A stretch of 64,000 nucleotides of DNA from NCBI GenBank assembly GCA_963675135.1, contig OY776121.1, positions 67,658,265 through 67,722,264 of the forward strand, in the 5' to 3' direction. The translations under genes and the position numbers were made by a program. The notes under the pieces were generated by a model. That model searched no databases and was not told the origin of the DNA. It saw nothing but the letters and a program-made list of their open reading frames with translations. The DNA comes from Galeopsis tetrahit (taxonomy: Eukaryota; Streptophyta; Magnoliopsida; Lamiales; Lamiaceae). The stretch's first letter is position 1. The number at the start of each line of letters is the position of its first letter. Positions 56,779-64,000 of this stretch are shown here, in pieces.

Positions 56779-59235
56779 CAAGGATGAAAATATCGCTATC
56801 GCAATAAATATCGCAATCTTAATTTTACGGATATATCGCGGGATATATCGATATCGCATATCGATATCGTAAAAAAATTGAAAAAATGACGGAAATCTTA
56901 TTAAAATCTTAGAAATTTAACATGAAATTTTATGGATTATTAAAACATATTATTATACATGTATTCCATTCAAAAGTCATTAAAATTATATGTTTAAAAC
57001 AAACATATAGATAATAAATATATAAATACTTGCTGACGAAAACTAATTGACAACATAATACAATATAAAATGATTAAATATACATGATGAAATACAATTA
57101 ATATCAAAAGGATGACATATGAAGTTCAATTATAGTAGGTGAAATGACATCTTTGTCCAAACAATATTGATAAAATACAATTAAATATTGGCTGACGAAA
57201 CTAATTGACAACATAATACAATATAAAATGATTAAATAAATATACATGATAAAATACAATTAATATCAAAATGATAACATATGGGGTTCACAAATAGTAG
57301 GTGAAATGACATATTTTGTCTAAACAACATTCATACTAACTAATCACATTATAGTAATTTAGGATATAGTTATGCACGTGTAATTCATATGTTTAAAAAA
57401 ACTATTAAATAAATGAGGTGAATTGAAAATATATTCGCTTGCACTATTAAAAATAAAATAAAATGTATAATTTTGTGCATAAAAAATAAAATTTCAAATA
57501 AGTTTGCGATTTTTTCAGATTTTGCGATATTGTGCGATATATCCGCGATATTTCCCGATTTCCGTCCAATTTTACACTACGGTTGAACGATATCGACATC
57601 GATATTTAGCGATATTTTGCGATATATCCGCGATACTCAGAAAAAAATACATTAGACCCCAATATCCATATCGCAATATCCAAATTTGCGATATATCCGT
57701 GATATATCCGCGATATTTGAGAAAAAAATTATTTACGTCCCATAACTTTTACCTTTTTTGAAAAACGTCCCAAAATAGTTAAAATTTTAATTTACGTCCC
57801 ATAACTTTTTCAATTGCTTAATTTACGTCCATTTTTCATTGGAAATCCCCAAATTTATGTAAATGAGACGTAAATTGAGCAATTGAAGAAGTTATGGGAC
57901 GTAAATTAAATTTTTAATTAAAATGGGACGTTATGCGAAAAAGATAAAAATATTCAACAAATGTGTACAATTCACTATAAAATTAATGTAGTTTATGTTA
58001 TACAATCAAATAAAAAAATAATCCATTTATTCATAAATTAATTATTCATAAATTAACTTATTTTTATATAAAAATAATAATTTATTTATTCAAGTAATTA
58101 ATTATTATAAAAATCAATTAACTTGCCCAATTCATTATTAGAAAAATTATTAACTTACTAATTAGAAAAGAATTATAATTACAATATAAGTATTATAAAA
58201 TTATTTATTTTAAAGTAATCAAATAAATATAAAAATGTATCTAAGTATTACACAAAGTGGGTCCACATATTTTTGTATGAACTAATATCAAATTAAAAAT
58301 TATATAATAAAAATGAAAAACAAAAAAATTAATAAATTGTTAAAAAAAAAATATTGTTCATCATCATCTTTCAATTACTGGGTAAGGGTTGAGAATTTTG
58401 GATATATTTAAATATTTTTTGATTTATTTGAGAATTTTAAATATTTGTGGATTTTTTTATTTATTTAAAATATTAAAATAATTGTTAAGTTTTAATAAGA
58501 TTTTTTTGACAATTTTAATAAAAAAATTGTTTGGAATATTTATTATTTTAAAGATAAAATTTATATTTATTTGAGTATGTTAATTGATTTTTAAAATTAT
58601 TTTTTTAATTAGGTTAATTGAGTTTTTAAATAATTAATTAAGTAAGTTAATTGACTTAGGAATAAATCTTGATTTTTTTTTCATATTATATATTTTTTGA
58701 TATTATGAAAATTTATTTACTTATTTAAATATTATTCTAAATTTATTTTCATATATTTTAAAATATTATTTAGTATTTTGATTAATATTCATAATTTATT
58801 TTATAATACTTATATTGTAATTATAATTTTTTTCTAATTATGTAAGTTAATAATTTTTCTAATAATGAATTAGGTAAGTTAATTGATTTTTATAATAATT
58901 AATTAATTTATGAATTATTTTTTTATTTGTTTGTATAACATAAATTACATTAATTTTATAGTGAATTGTACACATTTGTTGAATATTTTTATCTTTTTCG
59001 CATAATGTCCCATTTTAATTAAAAATTTAATTTACGTCCCATAACTTCTTCAATTGCTCAATTTACATCTCATTTACATAAATTTGGGGATTTCCAATGA
59101 AAATTGGACGTAAATTAAGCAATTGAAAAAGTTATGGGACGTAAATTAAAATTTTAACTATTTTGGGACGTTTTTCAAAAAAGGTAAAAGTTATGGGACG
59201 TAAATAATTTTTTTCTCGCGATATTTTCATCCTTG
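56779..59235. mobile_element. hAT-like element carrying a nested MULE
   Basis: Ends CAAGGATGAAAATATCG and its exact inverse CGATATTTTCATCCTTG are flanked by CTTGATGC (56771-56778) and CTTGATGG (59236-59243), an 8-bp duplication with one difference. The interior is dominated by ATATCGCGATATATCGATAT-type words. Removing the 57719-59217 insertion and one target copy leaves a roughly 950-bp element. No transposase is seen. Confidence 0.85.
57719..59217. mobile_element. long-arm Mutator-like element nested in the hAT element
   Basis: GCGATATTT is directly repeated at 57710-57718 and 59218-59226 (9 bp). The ends GAGAAAAAAATTATTTACGT and the inverse open arms of several hundred bp that match nearly base for base (repeated GGGACGTAAATT phrases). 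The centre is AT-rich and resembles 36200-37330. It is non-coding and non-autonomous. Confidence 0.93.
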
Positions 59236-59388
59236 CTTGATGGGCTCTCATTCACTAGTACCGATGTAGTTGTCGAAGTCACACACTCGTTCATCCAACT
59301 CATCCTACACTTTCAGCAAAAAAATTAGGGCTTGTAGCATTTCATCTAAAAAAAGTCTCAAATGATTGAATCATAGCTTGGCGAAGTC

Positions 59389-59584
59389 CACTACAAGAAA
59401 AATGACTTTTAGTGACAGAATTCCTGTCATTATAGCTTCTCTAGCTAAAAGTTTTTAGTGACGGTAATTGACTTTTAGTGAGAGACACTGTCATTAATTC
59501 TCAAATTTCTGTCACTAAAGACTTTTAGCTAGAGAAGCAATGGTGAGAGGATGTTGTCACTAAAAGTCAATTTTCTTGTAGTGG
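59389..59584. mobile_element. CACTA MITE, 196 bp
   Basis: CACTACAAGAAAAATGACTT at the left is inverted at the right (AAGTCAATTTTCTTGTAGTG), and GTC is duplicated at 59386-59388 and 59585-59587, the 3-bp duplication of CACTA/En-Spm elements. The sub-terminal TTTTAGTGACAG motif recurs in both orientations. Confidence 0.95.
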
Positions 59585-59673
59585 TCCACCTTAAAGAGAA
59601 AACTAGAAGTTTTCTTCTTTTTGAATTCATCAATTGCCTCGTTAGAGTCGGGATGCCATCCATAATATTTCTT

Positions 59674-60308
59674 GGTAAAGTCTAGTATGCACTCGAGTGC
59701 ATGTTGTGCACCCTAGTCCATGTGCACTTTTCAGTTTACTGACTTATACTTTTTGGTAAATGATGTTGTACTTTTCAATTATTACTAAAAATATTATTAT
59801 ACAATTTAATAATTGAAAAGTGCAACACCATTTACCAAAAAGTGCAACATGGACTAGGGTGCACAACATGCACTCGAGTCCATAGCAGACCAACCCAAAA
59901 AGGTAAAGTCTAGTATGCACTCGATTGCATGCTATGCACCCTAGTCCATGTGCACTTTTCAATTTTACTGACTTACACTTTTTGGTAAATGGTGTTGCAC
60001 TTTTCAATTATTACTAAAAATATTATTATACAGTTTAATAATTGAAAAGTGCAACACCATTTACCAAAAATTGCAACATGACTAGGGTGCACAACATGCA
60101 CTCGAGTCCATGTTGTACTTTTCAGTTTACTGACTTATACTTTTTGGTAAATGGTGTTCCACTTTTTAATTATTAAAAAGTATAATAATATTTTTAGTAA
60201 TAATTGAAAAGTGCAACATCATTTACCAAAAGTGTAAGTCAGTAAAACTGAAAACTGCACATGGACTAGGGTGCACAACATGCACTCGAGTGCATACTAG
60301 ACTTTACC
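59674..60308. mobile_element. Mutator-like element with internally repeated arms
   Basis: ATATTTCTT is directly repeated at 59665-59673 and 60309-60317 (9 bp). Ends GGTAAAGTCTAGTATGCACT and inverse. The interior holds a further copy of the left end (59899-59960) and inverted blocks ACTTTTTGGTAAATG / CATTTACCAAAAAGT, so it looks like two or three partial palindromes fused. It is non-coding. Confidence 0.92.
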
Positions 60309-60360
60309 ATATTTCTTTCGTCGACAAACATTGATTGTTTCTCTGATATATATAACAGAG

Positions 60361-61926
60361 GGCAAATTTATTTAAATATTACATTTTTTAGGTGGGTTTT
60401 TTAAAATGTAACAAAAATGGGAAGAATTATCAATTTAGGCAAAGGCCTGGGTGCCACCCTAGCTTTTTGAAAAGGCATGGGTGCCACCCTAGCCTCTTAA
60501 TTTAAAAATCGAAAAAAATAAAAAAATAAAAAAAATAACAAGAGGCTCATGTGCTAGAAGAGCCTCTTAAATTGGATGGGACAACACACAGACAGGCGTG
60601 TCAAAAGGCCTGTGTGGCATACGAGCCTTTACATTCCCAATGTTAATTACTCTATTCATAACACTCCCCCACCCTTTTCCCCTTTCTCTCTCCTCTAAAA
60701 AAACGATTGACCTTTTTTCCCTTTCTCTCTCCCTACTTTTTGAATTTCAAAGACATATTTTTGTGTAACCTTAAAGTTATAATTAAAATTACTTGATAGA
60801 TATCTAGTTTTAAATTTCATTGTATTGACAAAATCGGTAATAATAAAATACAGTAAATTAGTAAATATTTCTATTTTTCTTCATTAAAAAAGTAATTTGA
60901 TCAATAAAAATATATGATAAACAAATTTGGAATTTTTTTAGAATTGAGAAATAAATGTTAGTAACGCCCTTTTAAAATTTTTAATACTTTAATTGACACT
61001 CTTTATTAAAATAACTTGACTATATGTAATACATTTTCTTACACTCTAAAATTGTTGTATTAGTGTTAACTTAATATATTTAGTAAATAGTGTATTAATA
61101 GATAATATAATAATGTAGTTAGGTGTTAGTGAATAACTAATGTATTATTAGGATAGCTATAATCTCAATTTTAAATAAATGTATTAAAAATGCTAAAATA
61201 GTGTAGTGATATGTGTTTTTTCTTATAGTGTGTATATATAAGTAAATATGAGAGTTTGACTTCAAATTACTTATCACAATTAGGGAACACATATAAAATA
61301 GTTTTGTTGATAAAATTATTAATGAATATGTGTCGACTTTTTGAAGATATGGCCACCCCAGACGACATTGGAATTTTAGTGCGCTCTTGCGGAGTTATTG
61401 TTGGCTCGACACGAGTTGACCGTAGGATTGATTTTGACGATCTATTACGTGAGTTGTCTGAGATCACGGGATTGGATCTACATATTTATTCGTTGAATGT
61501 GTCTTCCGTAATTAATAATGGAGGTGTGTCGTCATCTTGCCCTATTAAGAGCAATCGTGACCTTCGCTTCTTTTAGAGAGGGCCAATCGTTTTTTTAAGG
61601 AGAGAGAAAGGGGAAAAGGGTGGGTGAGTGTTATGAATAGAGTAATTAACATTGGGAATGTAAAGGCTCGTATGCCACACAGGCCTTTTGACACGCCTGT
61701 GTGTTGTCCCATCCAATTTAAGAGGCTCTTCTAGCACATGAGCCTCTTGTTATTTTTTTATTTTTTTACTTTTTTCGATTTTTAAATTAAGAGGCTAGGG
61801 TGGCACCCATACCTTTTCAAAAAGCTAGGGTGACACCCAGGCCTTTGCCTAAATTGATAATTCCTCCCATTTTTGTTACATTTTAAAAAACCCACCTAAA
61901 AAATGTAATATTTAAATAAATTTGCC
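60361..61926. mobile_element. Mutator-like element with a transposase remnant
   Basis: TATAACAGAG is directly repeated at 60351-60360 and 61927-61936 (9-10 bp). The ends GGCAAATTTATTTAAATATT and inverse open arms of about 340 bp containing GGTGCCACCCTAGC and GAGGCTCATGTGCTAGAAGA blocks. The right half encodes a short MuDR-like peptide (61349-61576). It sits 43 bp from the previous MULE. Confidence 0.93.
61349..61576 (+). CDS. N-terminal fragment of a MuDR-type transposase
   Basis: A 75-codon frame from ATG 61349 (an upstream in-frame extension to 61256 is less likely) to TAG at 61574-61576. The pattern (VRSCGVIVGS, IDFDDLLRELSEITGL, SSCPIKSNRDLRFF) follows the N-terminal domain found at the start of plant MuDR/Mutator transposases: a strand, an I/L-rich helix with a following D-x-x-x-Y segment, and a final I-x-x-(D/N)-R-D-L-x-F motif. 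The DNA-binding and DDE domains are missing, so it is not active by itself. The frame is open and could act as a regulator of related elements, which is pure inference. Confidence 0.55.
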   Translation: MATPDDIGILVRSCGVIVGSTRVDRRIDFDDLLRELSEITGLDLHIYSLNVSSVINNGGVSSSCPIKSNRDLRFF

Positions 61927-61936
61927 TATAACAGAG

Positions 61937-64000
61937 TCTAACACTTTACTAATCTGTTTCGCTAACCGCGATCACTAAAATTTTTATACAATATACCAAT
62001 AAGAAGGATTTTGCAAAAATCATTCCACTCTTGGGAGCCACGCAATTTCGGAATTATCACAATAAGTGATGGATTATTGATTTTTCATCTAAATTATTTA
62101 AATTGATAATCGTTAAGTTTATACCAAGTTTCTTACTAATCATTAAGAAAATATAATTATTAGAAAAAAATATTTAGATATACATTGATATTACCTTGTG
62201 AGTTACAAATTAAAGCATTTGAAAACTACTTAAATTAAATCGTTCACATTACCATTGAACAAGGCGCGCTGTTATTATGTCATGCCTAGATTCGTATAGG
62301 TTTAGGTGCAAATATTATTCATTTTACTTTAAAAATCAATTATATTTAACTATTTTGATTAAGTTTTGATAGTGACTCATTAGTTTTAGGATTAAATTTG
62401 TAATATTGCGTGACAAAATAAAAAAAATTGTAGTTTTGCGTGCCGATTTAAAACAAATCAATTTTTAGCATGATCATTATACATTACCTACCGTCATATT
62501 CAGTACTTAAAAAAGTGAGCATTCAAATTTTAAAATAAAATCTAAAGCATCCAAAATTGTTTAGATTCTCGTTCCATTTTTTAAAATAATACTCCTTTCA
62601 TCTAGAAATAATCTTGACATGAAGATGGGCATATTTTTTAAAAAGGTTGAATAATAGTAGAATATTAAGAAGTAAACTTTTAAGTATAAATTAAATAAAT
62701 GAATTTATTTGTTTATATACATGGATGCAAAAGTAATAATATTTTGTGTAAAATTGTAAAAATTTTGAGGATAAAATTTATGAAAAAGCTTTGAAGGTAA
62801 AAGTTTGGGGTTGAAAATTTTGGGGATGAATGTTAGCACATGGTGTTAACTCATTAGATGAAGATATTAGTTGTATATTTAAATATAATAATATTGTCTA
62901 GCTTACAAATTAGTATTTTTTTTTTCTTTTATATGAACTAACATTTTTCTTCTAATAAATTAATAATTTCCATTATATATTTCAGCTTTTGTTGCGACTC
63001 TTGTAAATGAGTGAAACTTTGACTAAAATTTTATCAAAATAGCACTAATTGCATTGTTACAACATGTTAATATAAGGTTTCACTTTTTGTTAGTTCAAAA
63101 TACATGATATTATATATGATTAGGTCTTATGTGAACCGTCTTGATAGTTCAAAACAAAATGTATGTGATACACTTGTACATAACGCTTTAAATAAATTTT
63201 AATTTGTGTTGGTTTGTAAACGTTCTCACTATTAAATCTTCTCTCACACGAATTTTTATCTATGTAGCTAGATCTAATTATCGTGAACCATAAATTTGAA
63301 TAACATAATCAATGACTAATAGTCTGAATCCTTAATTAATTACTTCTTACTCTACATGTTTCAACCTTTTACTTGTAATTAAATAATTCAATACAATCCC
63401 GTAAAAGAGAAAAATCATACAATATTAGTATGTCTAATGATGTCATCCATCATTTTATGGTAATTGATGAATAAAAAAAATATGAGATGAAACAAATAAA
63501 AGGATTCCATATGTGATATATATGCATTGCATGTTCAATAACTAGAATTCGGTATAAAGTAAAGAAGTATCAATCTTCTTAACATTAATTTATGATGCAT
63601 GTAGTACATATTATATTCCAATATGATAAACCCAAATAATTTGGGACACGACACTTATAATGTCTATCAGATGGGTGGAATATATTTGCCAGAATAAAGG
63701 TGCATAAAGTCTAATCGGGCGAGATCCTATATAAGATTAATTAATTAAAATCTTACAGTTAATTTCATTTGGATATTTTGATATTCAAATAATTTGTTAT
63801 ATATTCTTAACCATACGCAATTGATACTAATTATATGCTGGTTCATCATACTTAGAGAACTCCTAAGAAAGAAATACAAAATGGATGAAATCAAACACGG
63901 AATATTTAAAAAAATTTAAGTAGTCATCAGTTAGTGAGAAAAAAAAAATCAATCATAATATCGAATTAGGATCAATTAAGTATTATATAGAGGTGTACTC
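61937..64000. other. AT-rich intergenic DNA to the window end
   Basis: No gene or complete element is seen. A MITE-like left end (ACTCCTTTCATCTAGAAATA) lies at about 62590 without a clear partner. Confidence 0.55.

Noticed and set aside
57504..57761. 85-codon frame rich in Arg and Tyr
   Set aside because: Translation of the GATATATCGCGATAT repeat of the hAT element crossing into the nested MULE.

Overview
This is nuclear DNA from a flowering plant, most likely a eudicot. Intron-bearing plant genes (a HAL3-type phosphopantothenoylcysteine decarboxylase, a GRAS regulator, an EMB8-like alpha/beta hydrolase and type-I sucrose transporters) sit in very AT-rich DNA crowded with plant transposons: Ty1/copia, gag-only Ty3/gypsy-like, TRIM, Mutator-like (MULE), hAT, CACTA and Stowaway-like elements. 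Nothing bacterial, organellar or viral was seen, and no CRISPR array.

Layout. 1-3031: repeat-rich intergenic DNA. 3037-10029: a Ty1/copia retrotransposon with target duplication ATAGG and three in-frame stops; its left LTR is split by a 1.2-kb TRIM-like element whose two LTRs read as identical. 10066-14283: a cluster of Mutator-like inverted-repeat elements, two of them joined head to tail. About 14385-17810: HAL3/PPCDC gene (+), with a small TRIM and a Stowaway-like MITE in its probable 5'UTR intron. 21606-23018: intronless GRAS gene (+). 23481-28884: EMB8-like hydrolase gene (-), which I could assemble from 14 coding exons into 561 codons. 30135-31191: broken gene fragments (-), one being the first exon of an aspartic-protease-like gene. 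32352-36175: a very young gag-only LTR element (-).

37340-39170: a repeat-built element with two tandem arrays. 40233-50113: a sucrose-transporter cluster, all on the minus strand: an intact 509-codon gene, a deleted pseudogene, and an intact 518-codon gene. The two intact copies differ by two introns. 50394-61926: a dense set of nested DNA transposons with readable target duplications: a hAT inside a foldback MULE, a MULE inside a hAT, a CACTA MITE, and a MULE that still encodes what looks like the N-terminus of a MuDR transposase. 61937-64000: AT-rich DNA with no gene seen.

How the parts relate. The genes are independent housekeeping or developmental genes, apart from the sucrose transporters, which form a local duplication cluster. 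Transposons occupy introns, intergenic DNA and one another, and their target duplications give a clear relative insertion order. I found no convincing new multi-gene system. The most unusual items are the composite and nested MULEs with shared long hairpins, the recent non-autonomous LTR elements, and the intron-content difference between the two sucrose-transporter paralogues.
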